Assembly: GCA_035048495.1 (NCBI GenBank)
Contig: CM068553.1
Span: 27,056,978-27,120,977 of the forward strand
DNA from: Euptelea pleiosperma
Taxonomy: Eukaryota; Streptophyta; Magnoliopsida; Ranunculales; Eupteleaceae
Reading direction: 5' to 3'
DNA: 64,000 nucleotides
Part shown: piece by piece, positions 1 through 10,512 of the stretch
How positions within the stretch are numbered: the stretch's first letter is position 1
Layout: each line of letters begins with the position of its first letter
The notes under the pieces: generated by a model
What the model was told of the DNA's origin: nothing
Seen by the model: the letters and a program-made list of their open reading frames with translations, nothing else
Database searches by the model: none
Made by a program: the position numbers and the translations under genes

Positions 1-205
1 AACAATGGACTCATCCAATGGCTGCCCAATTATAAGTTTTGGTCCAGAATTTTAATTGAATTAGATAAGGCTTCAGGCTTCAGGCTTGGGCCTATTCAAA
101 AGTTACCAAAAGTAAGGCTAAGGTGCGGCCCATTTTACACCCCTAGATTCATAAATCCAATTGCTTCTGGTGCTTCCAAGGATTTAAAACCTTCGTAGGT
201 GTTAG

Positions 206-532
206 TGTTACGATCCTAGAGGTTAAGACTTAAACTTTCCACCTAGGTGCTTTTGGTGTATTGGTTTGGGTCTTCACATTTGGTATCAGAGCCAACCGCA
301 CGTCATGGGTTCAAGTCATGGGAGGGGTGACCTGAGGAAATGGGTACCCGGGGGCTTGCTCACAAAAAAAGAGAAAATAGGGGTACCGGAGTGAAAGCCG
401 CCTTAGAGTGGGCCACCGTGGACGTTGGCCTTTGAAGCGTGGTGGAATGTTACGATCCTAGAGGTTAAAGACTTAAACTTTCCACACCTCTATCACCTAA
501 GTGCTTTTGGTGTATTGGTTTGGGTCTTAACA
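206..532 (+). mobile_element. TRIM-like miniature LTR retrotransposon (candidate)
   Basis: Two short direct repeats starting TGTTACGATCCTAGAGGTTA lie at 206-278 and 448-532. Both end in a CA dinucleotide (TCTTCACA and TCTTAACA). Directly after the first repeat is a plant Met-tRNA primer binding site, TGGTATCAGAGCC, from 281. The interior is only about 170 bp and has no coding capacity. This layout (tiny LTRs, PBS, no ORF) is that of a TRIM. The second repeat carries about 12 extra bases. Flanks GTTAG and ATAGG do not form a clean target duplication, so the outer ends are not certain. Confidence 0.6.
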
Positions 533-1089
533 ATAGGCTTCTTCTTCTCGTTACGGTAAAACAGGGAGGGTGTGTGTGTGTAAAAAAAATGGTGGGTGGT
601 AATATCCCGGCCCTTTAGAAAAGAGTAAGGATCCCATGTTCCGGGGTACATGTGGATCCGATCAGGAAACTATAATCATCCAATCTATGACATGTCATTG
701 GGTACAAAAGCAATAAATAAAAAAATGGACCCACGTTTTATTACAGAAATAAATAACCCAATAAGGACATCTTCTTGCTTCTAGAACAAAGAAAATATTA
801 AGAATTCACAGCTGTACTCTTTGGTAAATAAAATAAAATAAATAAATACATCACACTATTTTATTTATTGAAATTGTTCCCAAAAAAGTCAAAAAACAAA
901 AAACAAAAGGAAGAAAGGAACGCATGGATGTTCAGTCCACCCCTTCATAGATATACCCACCAAAAATATCCTTATTTCTTAATCTCTACCCATTAGATTT
1001 TAGTACTTTTTTAAGGCGTGATTCTAGCCGTTGAATCAACCATTAATTTTGATTACTAAAGCCAACGGCTAAAAAACATCAAACAAGCT
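533..1089. other. Non-coding AT-rich stretch, no feature recognised
   Basis: AT-rich sequence with short A-runs and no ORF, splice-flanked exon or repeat end that I can support. Confidence 0.5.
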
Positions 1090-1470
1090 AATTTTTTGTA
1101 TGAATATCCACCATGGATTGGGCTAAACATTCATGCGGTCAGTGGGCCCATATGGCAGCGGTGAGTAACAAAAATCATGCTTCGGCACGCCAAAAAGTTT
1201 CAGGTCTACCTTGTTGCATCATGACCCAAAACAAACACTGCAGGGCCTGAATTATTGTGTATGGTTGGATCATTTAGAAAATCAGCTTGATTAGTGATTT
1301 CAAACCTTTGGATCTTTGTACCTCATATAATGGTGTCAATAATGCTCAAATTCCCACGGTTAAAATCAACCCATGAAAATAACCCCAATCCAACGCCTTA
1401 GAAATCACTAATCAGGCTGAGTTTTGGTTTGTAGGTCCACCTAGGGATTGGCCAAACATCATGTGCACAG
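1090..1470. repeat. Dispersed MITE-like repeat, copy 1 (GTCCACCTAGGGAT family)
   Basis: Contains the recurring modules 'gattagtgatttcaaacc', 'ggatctttgtacctcat', 'aatcactaatcaggctga' and 'gtccacctagggattgg'. The same modules recur, in both orientations, near 16.5-17.0, 30.4-30.7, 31.6-32.3, 38.6-39.1, 41.3-41.5 and 41.75-42.0 kb. At 41193-41598 they form the arms of a foldback element with a near-perfect 9-bp target duplication, so the family is probably Mutator-type MITE DNA. Confidence 0.55.
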
Positions 1471-1693
1471 TTGTGTTGTTTTTTTGTCATTGGTCAAGTG
1501 CAACCGTTGGATCCGGATCCCACCCCTAAACAAAACAGCGTGTCATGTATTTATTTTATTTTACTAGAATAATAAAATTCTACTCTTTTCTTTGTTCAAG
1601 ACACACCAAGATGTATTTATTTGATGATTATAGTCTCCTGCCGGGATTGCAATCAGAAGCTGGAGATCCCGTGATGCCCGTGATGATATATGC

Positions 1694-1921
1694 ACGACTA
1701 AAACTTAGATGACCGGGCCCAGTCATCGCCGCAGTTCTCGGCACCTGGATTTTGTACGGGCCGACCACTTCTGCCTCACCACACACGTACCAAGTTAAGT
1801 GTTTTTGGCAAAAAGCACTCGAGTACACCCTGGGTACGTGTGTGTTGTGAGGCCGAGGTGGTCAGCCCGTACAAAATATGACAGGGCCCAGTCATCAAAG
1901 TTTTACTCATCGGGCACCAAA
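1694..1921. mobile_element. Foldback MITE
   Basis: Terminal inverted repeats: left arm from 1694 (GACTAAAACTTAGATGAC), right arm ending GTCATCAAAGTTTTACTC near 1911. A second inner inverted pair (about 1755-1800 against 1825-1880) folds around a short loop and contains ATTTTGTACGGGC on both sides. The outer ends match those of the element at 41193-41598 (TTTGATGACAGG). No convincing target duplication was found. Confidence 0.6.
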
Positions 1922-2295
1922 TGTACCTACCAGTTAGACTGTCAATGGGCCAGGATGAAGATCTCTTCCAAAACATTGACGACATGTGGAATTTCTTTTT
2001 TGCTCACCGACGAAATCTTTACATCCTTCCATAAAAATGACACTCACACGTGAATGCTTGGCCCACCTTTTGATGGGTATGATGTAGAACCAGTTTTTTT
2101 TATTTTATTTGAAAGGTCAAAAGGAGATTTATTAAAGCAGTTGGAGGCCCAGGGTGCGTGCCAAGGCAAGAGAAGAAGGAACAAGAAAGAAAAAGCCAAA
2201 CCACAAAAAAAAACAAAACACGAAAGCAAACCTGACGCCCGGGGAACAACCCAAACCGATCAAACTCTCCTAATCAGAGAGGACCAACTGAACAC

Positions 2296-2440
2296 CATGT
2301 AGAACCAGTTGCTGAACAATTTCTAGAACATTAATATTGGAGGAAATCAAGTTGAAAAAGTGTCAACTTCAAACGGTCAAAACTTATAGCCATTGGAAAT
2401 AAGATTGCTATTAGAGCATATGCACGTAGGGCGTCTCGAG
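2296..2440 (+). repeat. Decayed Ty3/gypsy LTR-like repeat, left copy
   Basis: Starts TGTAGAACCAGTTG and shares blocks such as GGAAATCAAGTTGAAAAAG and GTGTCAACTTCAA with the segment beginning at 14274. The two lie in direct orientation on either side of gypsy pol fragments, as LTRs would. A poly-T run follows at about 2458-2476. Confidence 0.45.
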
Positions 2441-2479
2441 TAGATCTACGAGGGAGTTTTTTTTTTTTTTTTTTTCTCT

Positions 2480-3016
2480 ACACAGATCATCAAGCTCTGA
2501 AATTTATCAATAACCAAACTAATGTGAATCTGATGCATGCCAGATGGGTTTCTTTTATGCAGGAGTTTACCTTTGTGCTGAAGTATGAGTCAAGCCAACA
2601 AAATAAAGTGGCTGATGCATCGAGTAGAAGAACAGCTTTATTAGGCACAATGGAAGCTGAAGGCTTTTAAATATTTGGAGTTGTACGTTGAAGATGAAGA
2701 TTTATAAGGAAATTGGGATTAGTATTTGCATGTGTTGGCTGGTTTCCTCTTCTATGGAAATCGATATCTTATGCCTCATGAGGTGTTCTTTAAGGGAATG
2801 AATTAGCAAAGAATTACATTTGGGGGGACACTTTGGACGTGACAAAACCATTACTTTCATAGAAATGAGTTACTATATATTGTTCTTTGTTGAAGAAAGG
2901 ATGTGAGAAAGTTCATGCAAAGATGTCATATTTGTCACGCTGCTAAGGATTAGTCTTAAAAACACCGGTCCCTACACGCTATTGCCCAAGCTAGAAGCTT
3001 TATGGGAGGACCTATC
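2480..3016 (+). pseudogene. Ty3/gypsy pol fragment: RNase H end and integrase zinc-binding region
   Basis: Translating through frame breaks gives YTDHQALKF, then ARWVSFMQEFTFVLKY and NKVADASSR, the C-terminal part of a gypsy RNase H (the TDHxAL and NxxADALSR motifs). After it come HFGRDKT and a degraded YY-x-KKDV-x-VRRC-x-IC-type segment with HFG and CHxxC residues of the integrase N-terminal zinc finger. The last recognisable residues are WEDLS (about 3000-3016), normally followed by MDF of the integrase core. There the sequence breaks into unrelated DNA and gypsy homology resumes only near 13760. Many stops and frame changes: a dead copy. Confidence 0.7.
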
Positions 3017-3039
3017 TGTAAGGGATAAAATCGGGATTG

Positions 3040-3361
3040 CCATCAGATCACCCATCGTGGTTCATCGCCGGTTTCTTGCAGGCGATTACATCCATTGGAA
3101 GCCAATCTCCGGCTAACTTTTCATTATCCAATCTTTCCTTAGACATTACAGAGCAGTCCATTTTCTATACATTCAGCCTCCCCCTCCTCTTTCTTTCTCT
3201 TCCCCCCTCCTTTTTGTTTCTGTAAATTCTTATTTTTATATGCTCCCCATCTACCACGTGTCGACCTAAGAGGGTCTCTATGTATTTGAGGAGTGATCTA
3301 GTACTTCCAATGTATCGGTCATGATACATACACAGTGACCATTTTATGTATTTACAATAAG
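3040..3361 (-). repeat. LTR-like segment, left arm of an inverted pair
   Basis: Its reverse complement matches 13376-13680: a TTCRTCGCCGGT block, a 'catacattc..cctc' block, a TATGCTCCCC block, the TGTCGACC..AGAGGGTCT block and a TTTATGTATYTACAATAAG end. Past the nested element (12211) the match continues into CCCCTCTCGGAGGTGGAGCT, which is a purine tract when read on the minus strand. I read it as a minus-strand LTR with its adjoining polypurine tract. The copia-type element is inserted at its end, leaving ATAAG on both sides. Confidence 0.55.
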
Positions 3362-3703
3362 TGTAAGGAATATTTTCATATTCAATTTAGTAAAGATTCT
3401 GTTTGACATAAAAACAGTCTTGTAACCGTTCCTACGAGCACTAGTGTAGTGTGAAGATGTCGTGGTAGGCATACTTCGCCAATTACGTCAAGACAAAAAT
3501 ACAGAGACAGCAAGAATCAGACGATAGACGACAGGAGTCATCTGAGTAACTGCCGATTTGTCAGTTAAAGATCGTGTACACTCGATTAGGAAGGTAAGTG
3601 ACTTAGTGGCCATAGGAGTTGATTAAAATGAACAAAATATAATGGTCAAATTTAGTTATTAGACAGACCCGAGTCTAAGTCAATTATATTGACTAATGGG
3701 ATA

Positions 3704-4092
3704 GTCCAATCGATTGGACATGTATTCCCAATCGATTGGACATAAGACACTGTGTAATCGATTGGAGACTACAATGCAGAAACCTATTTGAGCCCAATTG
3801 ATTGGAGACACTGTGTAATCGATTGGAGCCTTCGGGATAGAAACTTATTTGAGCACAATCAATTGGAGACTCTGTGATATCGATTGGAGCCTTCGGGACT
3901 GAAATCTATCTGAGCACAATCGATTGGAGACTCTGTGAATCGATTGGAGTCTTCTGGACAGAAAGTTATATGAGTCAAATCGATTGGAGAACCCTGTGCA
4001 ATCGATTGGTGCCTTCGGAACATAAATCTTATTGAGTCCAATCGATTGGACATGGCCCAATCGATTGGACCAAGTGTACAATCGATTGGACC
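3704..4092. promoter_or_regulatory. Cluster of about 14 palindromes near TCCAATCGATTGGA (U3 region)
   Basis: I count 14 copies of a motif centred on ATCGAT, of which two or more are the full 14-bp palindrome TCCAATCGATTGGA. The others carry one or two changes (AATTGATTGG, AATCAATTGG, ATATCGATTGG). They are 20-40 bp apart, partly in a longer repeated unit with 'gagactctgtg' or 'ccttcgg' between them. The cluster ends about 85 bp before the TATA box, the place of enhancer repeats in an LTR U3. Binding by a dimeric factor is an inference. Confidence 0.8.
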
Positions 4093-4174
4093 TTGAACAG
4101 AATTGGTCTTTCTCAGATCCAAAATTCTAGGTTTCATCATCCCACGTTCCACACGACTCAGGGTCTTGGAATTC

Positions 4175-4183
4175 TATAAATAG
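4175..4183 (+). promoter_or_regulatory. LTR TATA box (TATAAATAG)
   Basis: TATAAATAG just downstream of the palindrome cluster. The same sequence stands at the matching place in the right LTR (11362-11370), and TATAAATAT in the diverged LTR at 25155. It is the likely core promoter of the element. Confidence 0.75.
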
Positions 4184-5030
4184 AACTCTTCTATGCCTTC
4201 TCTAAACACACATAGAGACACAGAGTGACTCAATCTTCAAGAGAGAGAAGTAAATGTTATATTTCTTAGAGTGTCCATTCGAAGAGCAAGAAGCTTATTT
4301 TTCATTCACATCTTGTGAGCTTGTTCTCTTTTTTATCAAAGCCAAGAGCTTGATCCTTTCCTCAGCTTAGGTTTTCCACTTCTATATTCAACCTAGTAGC
4401 CTAAGTGTACCAGTGTGACTCAACACCATTTGAGCAACTTAGGGTTCAGGGTGTACTGAATCCTTCACCTTCTGCAGAGGCGGGAGTGTTGAGAATTAAG
4501 ATCAGAGGAGCCGATCGACAGTAGGTTTGGGGTGTACCAAATTGAACAAGCGGATAAGGCTTCTTGGCTAGAAGGGCACGCGTAGATTCGTAGCGTTGAT
4601 TCAGAGGATGTGGACGCATCGGCAGTAGGCCTTGGCTAAGGTTGGAAGCTCTATTTGCAATAGTGCTGCGTAGGTAAACTTTGTTTCGTTTAACTTTTCA
4701 GTTAGTAATACTTTAATTTCCGTCTGGACGTGGTCCCATGGTTTTTCCTTGGCTAAGGTTTTCACGTAAAAATCTCTTGGCTTGTGTGATTGTTTGTTTG
4801 TATTCCGCAATCTATCTTGATTAGATCAAACGACAAAAAGACAATATACCACGGATGTATATTTGATTTGAGTCGGTTGTGATAATCTTTTATCAAACAA
4901 CCAAGACATGCGATTTTATTCCCCAACCATCGTCCAGTAAAATTGTGTAGGTATAATTAATTTTAAATACCTAATCAACCCCCCTTCTAGGTATATTGAG
5001 TTAAAGAGAACGGACCGGTGAAATTTCAAT

Positions 5031-5042
5031 TGGTATCAGAGC
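5031..5042 (+). other. Primer binding site for tRNA-Met
   Basis: TGGTATCAGAGC, three bases after the left LTR end. It is complementary to the 3' end of plant initiator Met-tRNA, the usual primer of copia elements. Confidence 0.9.
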
Positions 5043-5118
5043 GGATATTTCTAGTTAAGGTTTAATCACCTGAATTTAGATTCCTGAGAAACCAGTCTAT
5101 TTTCATTAATTTGTCAAA

Positions 5119-7085
5119 ATGCAAAGAGAATGTGAAAATACATCCAGACCTCCATTGTTTGATGGGGAAGACTATACCTATTGGAAGGCTAAAATGAGGA
5201 CTTTTCTAAAGTCCATTGATGAAAGAGTCTGGATGTCTGTAGTGGATGGTTGGTCACCACCCACAATGGAAGTAGGAGATAAAATCATTCTTAAACTTAA
5301 AACGATTGGACTAAAGAGGACATAGACTGTTGTTGTCTTAATAGCAAAGGGTTAAATGTTATTTTTAATGCTGTTGATAATAATGAGTTTAGAAGAATTT
5401 CTACTTGCTCCCTAGCTAAAGAAGCATGTGACATACTTAGAGTCACACATGAAGGAACGTCAGCCGTTAAGATCTCCAAACTTCAAATGCTGACTTCTAA
5501 GTTCGAATCCATGAGAATGGAGGAGAATGATACTTTCACTGAGTTCTATGCTCAACTAAGCGATATTGTGAACTCTGCACACAACTTGGGCGAGGTCATT
5601 CCTAAATCAAAAGTTGTTCGAAAATTTTTGAGATCTTTACCCGATAGATTTCAGGCTAAGGTTACTGTAATTTAGGAGAACAAAGATGTTGACTCTCTCA
5701 AAGTTGATGAGCTGGTTGGGTCTCTACAAACTTATGAGATGAAATTGAGACAGCCAAATAAATCAAAAGGAATTTCCCTTAAAGCTTTTAAAGCTCAAGA
5801 TTCTGAGTCAAATGTTGACTCTGAAATAGAAATGACATTATTCGTGAAAAAATTCAAAAAGTTCTTTCGTTCTAAAAACGATAGGTTCATGAACAATAAA
5901 CAGTTTGATAAAACTGTGGAACATGCCAGACCTCATGAGAGAGGTAACAGAAGTGACAGGAACCCTAAGGAAAGCCGTTCAAGCGAACCCCAATGTTTCA
6001 AATGTAAGGGTTTTGGTCACTTTGCAAATGTGTGCCCAAACAAAGAAGAATACAAGGGCAAGGCAAAAGCATTCCATGCCACATGGGATGAAGAATCAAA
6101 AGATCATTCTGATACTTTAGATAGCAATGAAAATACTGATAATTATACAGCGTTTGTTACTCGTTTCAATAGTCCCTATGGATCTCATGGAGAGTCCAAG
6201 AAAAATGATGATGAGAGTTCGGAAGACTCTTACAATGGGGACTCGGATGACTCGGCAGTTGGTGTGAAAGAATTGTACGAGGAATCGATAAAATTCATCA
6301 AGGCTAACAAAGTTTTATCTGACAGGATTAAATGTCTTGATTCTGAAAATGAAGCCTTAGTAATTGATACTGAAAAATTAGAAGTGTTGATTACTGATTT
6401 AGAGTAAGAGAATGAGTCTTTGCTAAAGAGGAACAAGTCACTGGAATGTGACTTCCAAACTGGCATGACATGTAAGGAATCCTTAGAAAATGAGATTCTC
6501 AAATCAAAGAGGGATGTGTCAAGATTCTCATCCAGCTCTGCAAAGCTATGAGATTCTTCGAGTGGGAAAAGTCTATGGAGACAAACAGGGTTTGGGTTAC
6601 AAAAACAATCAAGCAAAAGGGTCTTCCTCCAAGAAGACTTTGTTAAAGCCCAAGATATTCCCACCAGATCAATGACCCAATCAAAATGGTCAAAAATAGT
6701 CGTTAGTGCAAGTCGTTAGTGCAAGTATTGCAAAAACATGGATCATGTGATTAGAGACTGTCACAAGTTGAGAAGAGGACATCAAAATCCTCTAGAAAAA
6801 ATGATAAATATCACTCAGAATGTGAACAGTCTGAGAATTCCTATAAAGACACATTATGAGATAAATTATTTGGATGTGCTATCTAGGAAGATGAAAGACC
6901 TACTGGAAAGGTCTAGAGAATTAATCAAGGAGATTGAGTCCCTTGAGAAATTCAAGCAACCTCAGAGTTATGTAACTCAAAAGAGGAAAGATCCTAAGAG
7001 AATTGATCTATCTACCAAACTCACATCTGTGTGGGTTAGGAAAGATTCTCTGAAGAAGAAATATTCGTCAATGTCATATTTCTGA
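5119..7085 (+). pseudogene. Retrotransposon gag (UBN2 type with CCHC knuckle), broken
   Basis: The first ATG after the primer site (5119) opens a copia gag: RPPLFDGEDYTYWKAKM, then DERVW, typical of plant UBN2-type gag proteins. The frame shifts near 5300. In the new frame the protein continues (LAKEACDIL, KISKLQMLTSKFE, FYAQLSDIVN, RKFLRSLPDRF). A TAG at 5673-5675 breaks it where related proteins usually have Gln. The zinc knuckle CFKCKGFGHFANVC (CX2CX4HX4C) is at 5994-6035, followed by an acidic Ser-rich stretch. A TAA at 6405-6407 and further frame changes break the tail, which includes a second partial knuckle (CKYCKNMDHVIRDCHK, about 6724-6771). Gag forms the virus-like particle; this copy cannot make a full protein. 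Confidence 0.85.
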
Positions 7086-8234
7086 GCAATGTACTCTCAA
7101 TCCCCTCTTGTTCTCCATTCTTATTTTTTGAGGGATATCTTTTTCTTTTTGATTTTGCTTCATTTTGACGAATAAAAATTAAAAACATTTTAGAAAATCA
7201 AAAGATCAAGTGTTTAGAAGAATGTTCAAATTTTTTTTGATTACATGATTTTGATGAGCAGTAATTTCTGAGATATTCCAAGAACAATGACTTAACTGTT
7301 AGTAAAATTTCTGCTAATCTGTGTATTATATCTTTTAATTATTATGATTGGTCAATTTTTACTAGTGTGCATTAGAAGATTATTGAAACAGTATATCTGA
7401 CATTCACATGCACACTGATTATTTATGTGGGAATGAATTTGATAGAGGTGTGAAATCTTGTATTATTGAAATTAGGAATAAACCTCTACTGATTATAACT
7501 TCAAATTAATAGTGTTCCTACCTTCAGTTGATTTCGAAACTGCACTATAGTCGACTGTTGGCTTCCCAATGGGAGTTATTATTTTAAGGAAACAACTACC
7601 TCCACAAAAGTTAGAGTGTATGCCATTTGTATGGCTCTGTTTGAAATTGAAATCTGATTCTCATTGCTACAGAAAAGGGCTACCTACATGGAGAGTGAAA
7701 ACTACTTATATTCAAAGTGAATAAAAAGGGTGTAAAAGACAGTCAATTTGCTAGAAAAATTCTTATCCATCAGCAAATACCCATATACATGAGAGTATGT
7801 GAGATCCCTTAATAACTCTAATGAGGATTTTATGATCGGATATAGGATACCTCCATATTCCGATACCTATGAAAAATTATTGCTGAAATCTTATCCGGTA
7901 CCACAGATGAACTCAGATCACTCACACTTGATGATATTACTGTTGATATTTGAATCTATGATTATTAGTGATCTGTGACTTGCGCTAATGTCTAAAAGAA
8001 TTAATATTTTTGATGAAGCAAAAGATTGAACTAACGTGTTAGTTAATTCTCTTTAATAAGATTCAGTGTTTAGGGCTTATCAAGATTGACTTCATGAAGT
8101 GAATTCTATGTTTTTCTGTCGCTTTATCTTTTCTTGAGTTGTTTAAAAATGATTTTTTCTTGAAAATATTTACTTGGGGGTCTTGGAAAATGAGCCTATT
8201 GGTTTTAAAAAATTTTATTTTTTCTTTCCAGTTC
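7086..8234. other. Interior of the SIRE-like element without coding sequence
   Basis: About 1.1 kb between gag and the downstream ORF. No protease (DSG), integrase, reverse transcriptase (YVDD) or RNase H motif could be found in any frame. In an autonomous copia element pol would occupy over 3 kb here, so pol has been lost or replaced. Confidence 0.65.
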
Positions 8235-8425
8235 AGTCCAATCGATTGGACCTTACAGACCAATCGATTGGAGAGTACAGCCCAATCAATTGGCCAAGCT
8301 CCAATCGATTGGCCACTTAGTCCAATCGATTGGACAGTGCGACGTTCGGTTTTATAAAACCCAAAATGGGTCATTTTCAACCCCAATCGATCCAATTGCA
8401 TCCCAAATTTCTCCCAATCGATCGC
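8235..8425. promoter_or_regulatory. Second cluster of ATCGATTGG palindromes, in front of the downstream ORF
   Basis: About seven copies: TCCAATCGATTGGACC, ACCAATCGATTGGAG, CCCAATCAATTGGCC, TCCAATCGATTGGCC, TCCAATCGATTGGAC, and two degenerate CCAATCGATC forms. They end about 150 bp before the ATG at 8573. It is the same motif as in the LTR U3, used inside the element. No clear TATA box stands between cluster and ATG. Confidence 0.75.
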
Positions 8426-8572
8426 AGGTGCTCGATCTACTGTTCTCATAAGTTTTTGTGGAGCGATTCTCTCAATTTCCTAGTTTTCTACTTCACCCTC
8501 TTCGTTGTGATTTTGGGGGATTTTTGAGCAAAAATAGAGATTTTTTAGTATTTTCTTCCATTCTTGGTGCTC

Positions 8573-9925
8573 ATGGCGGCTAATCCTCATCGTAGAAGAG
8601 CTATTGTAGTCTCTGAAGAGGAAAGTGCTGATGAAGAACCCCTTGTTCAATGGACTCAATCTCGCGCCAAACAGGGTGGTCGACTCAGTGGGTCGCCGCA
8701 CTCAGAGTGGGGTGAATCCTCCAAAGGACCTAAGAGAGCTCGAAGTCATGCTCGTCATACTGATATTCCTTCGGTGAGTGCTCCCATTTCCCCATTCATT
8801 TCCGATTCCGCTAGAGATCATTTTGAGCATTTCTCTGGTCGCAAATTCATTATTGAGAGAGTAGTTGAATTTAGCACTATTTTGGGTACTATGGTTCATT
8901 CGTTGTTCGTATCTCGCGAGTGGGTTTCTATCACTCGCTTGACCATTCCATTTTACCCTGTCTTAGTTAAACTTTTTTATGCCAACATGCACTCCATTCA
9001 GTGTGCTAACCTGAGAGAGCTATCTTTTCAGACTTTTGTCTCTGGAACTTACCTGACTATTACACCTGATCTGATTTCTACCTTGTTGGACATACCTTGT
9101 CCGTCTACCTCATATGAGTTCATTCCTAGGACTCGTGAGATGACGACTTCTAGAGTCACCTTGACCGAGACTCTTACAGGGCAGATATTTGATTGGAGTA
9201 CATTTATTCCTCTTACATCTCTTCTCCCTGAGTATCGTTTGTTGCACCTCATCTGTGGGTACAACATTGATCCACCTGGCCAATGGGCATAGGTGAACAT
9301 TGATCGTCTTCAGCTTCTTTACCATCTTGGCACTGGTTTTGTCATTGACCTTCCGAAGTTCATATTTAGAGCTATGGTTAGAGCGGGTAGCCAGTTGGCT
9401 AACCATCCGTGTCTCCCTTTCCCTCTACTAGTGAGCTCTATCCTACTTCATCTGGATGTGCCTATTCGAGCTACTGAGGAGGTGTGCTCTCCCATGGGGC
9501 CTATTGGGCCTTCGACTATTAGGAAGAGCATGTCTCTGGTTTGGAGAGTGACAGATGTACCTTCACAATTTGACGATATTTTCGATAAGGACTTGGGGGA
9601 TGATACCGAGCCAGGGGGTCAACAACCAGATACTGAGATGCATCCTCCAGAGACACAGCCATCCTTTGTCCAGCCTCCTGAGATGCTTGCCCCTTACTCC
9701 TTTGAGTCTCTTCATCAGATGGTGGGATTCGACCAGCATCTCACAGCGCATGAAGAGCGAACAGCACAGAGCTTTCACTGTTTAGAGGAGGGACATGAGA
9801 GGATGTCAGGCTCCATGTATGATATGCAGCATTACATGGAGTATCGGTTCAGCATGATGGGCTTTGTACAGCATTCACCAACCTATGGCCCTGATCAGCC
9901 TGATGGTACTGGTCCATCTACTTAG
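8573..9925 (+). pseudogene. Downstream ORF of the SIRE-like element, putative plant transposon-protein-like (one in-frame stop)
   Basis: Starts at ATG 8573 (MAANPHRRRAIVVSEEE) and reads to TAG 9925 with one internal TAG at 9290-9292, in frame on both sides (QWA-stop-VNIDRLQLL). Total about 450 codons. The N-terminus is acidic and basic low-complexity sequence. The middle (about residues 75-290), with FSGRKFIIERVVEF, LTIPFYPVLVKLFYANM and LITPDLIST-like segments, resembles the family annotated as 'putative plant transposon protein', often found in plant retroelement polyproteins. The C-terminal third is Pro, Gln and Met rich. No transposase catalytic residues are evident. Position between missing pol and 3' LTR corresponds to the env-like ORF of SIRE elements. 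Function unknown. Confidence 0.65.
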
Positions 9926-10159
9926 TCTTCCGGAGAGAGACATCTTGAGAGTTATCGGGTGTTTTTATTTTTGTTATTATTGTACACCGATAAACTCAGA
10001 TTGTGTATGGTTATACTCTGCTTGTGTTATATTGTGTTATAGGGTATAAACTAGTATGTATTTGGTTATGGATGTATATATATGTACTTGTTTCTCATGA
10101 TAATACTCATTGCATATTTGTTATTTGCTTATATTTTTGTATCTTTGTCAATCTCTGAC

Positions 10160-10230
10160 AAAAAGGGGGAGAGAAAATCATAGCAGTAAAAATAAGTTGA
10201 TGCATGAGATAGGGGGAGAGAAATTTAGGA
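10160..10230 (+). other. Repeated purine tracts (GGGGGAGAGAAA)
   Basis: Two tracts, AAAAAGGGGGAGAGAAAA (from about 10161) and AGGGGGAGAGAAATTTAGGA (from about 10210), resemble the polypurine tract next to the right LTR. They could act as extra plus-strand primers; this is inference. Confidence 0.4.
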
Positions 10231-10498
10231 GGAGAAAAATTTTCCATTATTTTTCAATTTCTCTACTTGTTATGTGCATAATTAAATCATTGCATTTTAA
10301 TGATTTATTGATTGCCGATGATATTACATGGTATGTATTGTTGATAGAATGTGCAGGGAACAGATCAAAAGCTATTACTATATCTGTTCGATTATCTCCA
10401 AGAGAGTATGAGATAGTGAGTAAATCATGTAAGAGGGCGGGATTGTATTTTCTATTTTTTACCTTCTCGATGATTAAATATTTTTTGTCACGAAATTG

Positions 10499-10512
10499 CC
10501 AAAGGGAGAGAT
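10499..10512 (+). other. Polypurine tract of the SIRE-like element
   Basis: CCAAAGGGAGAGAT immediately before the right LTR start TGTAAGG at 10513; normal plus-strand primer position. Confidence 0.75.

Larger units (their letters stand above)
3362..5027 (+). repeat. 5' LTR of the SIRE-like element
   Basis: Begins TGTAAGGAATATTTTC and ends GAAATTTCA, followed two bases later by the primer site. It contains the palindrome cluster 3704-4092 and a TATA box at 4175. It differs from the right LTR by many substitutions and by the number of palindrome units, so the insertion is not recent. Confidence 0.92.

Noticed and set aside
281..292. tRNA gene fragment (TGGTATCAGAGC also at 5031, 49959, 58904)
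   Set aside because: Each occurrence directly follows an LTR; these are primer binding sites, not tRNA genes. No cloverleaf around them.
3704..4092. CRISPR-like array of short regular repeats
   Set aside because: The units are 14-bp palindromes with irregular, related spacers inside a plant LTR; no cas genes, and eukaryotic context.
3845..4152. ORFs on the minus strand of the LTR (repeated SNRLxS and PIDCA motifs), also at 8063-8449 and 10949-11339
   Set aside because: They arise from the palindrome cluster read in all frames; no independent coding evidence.
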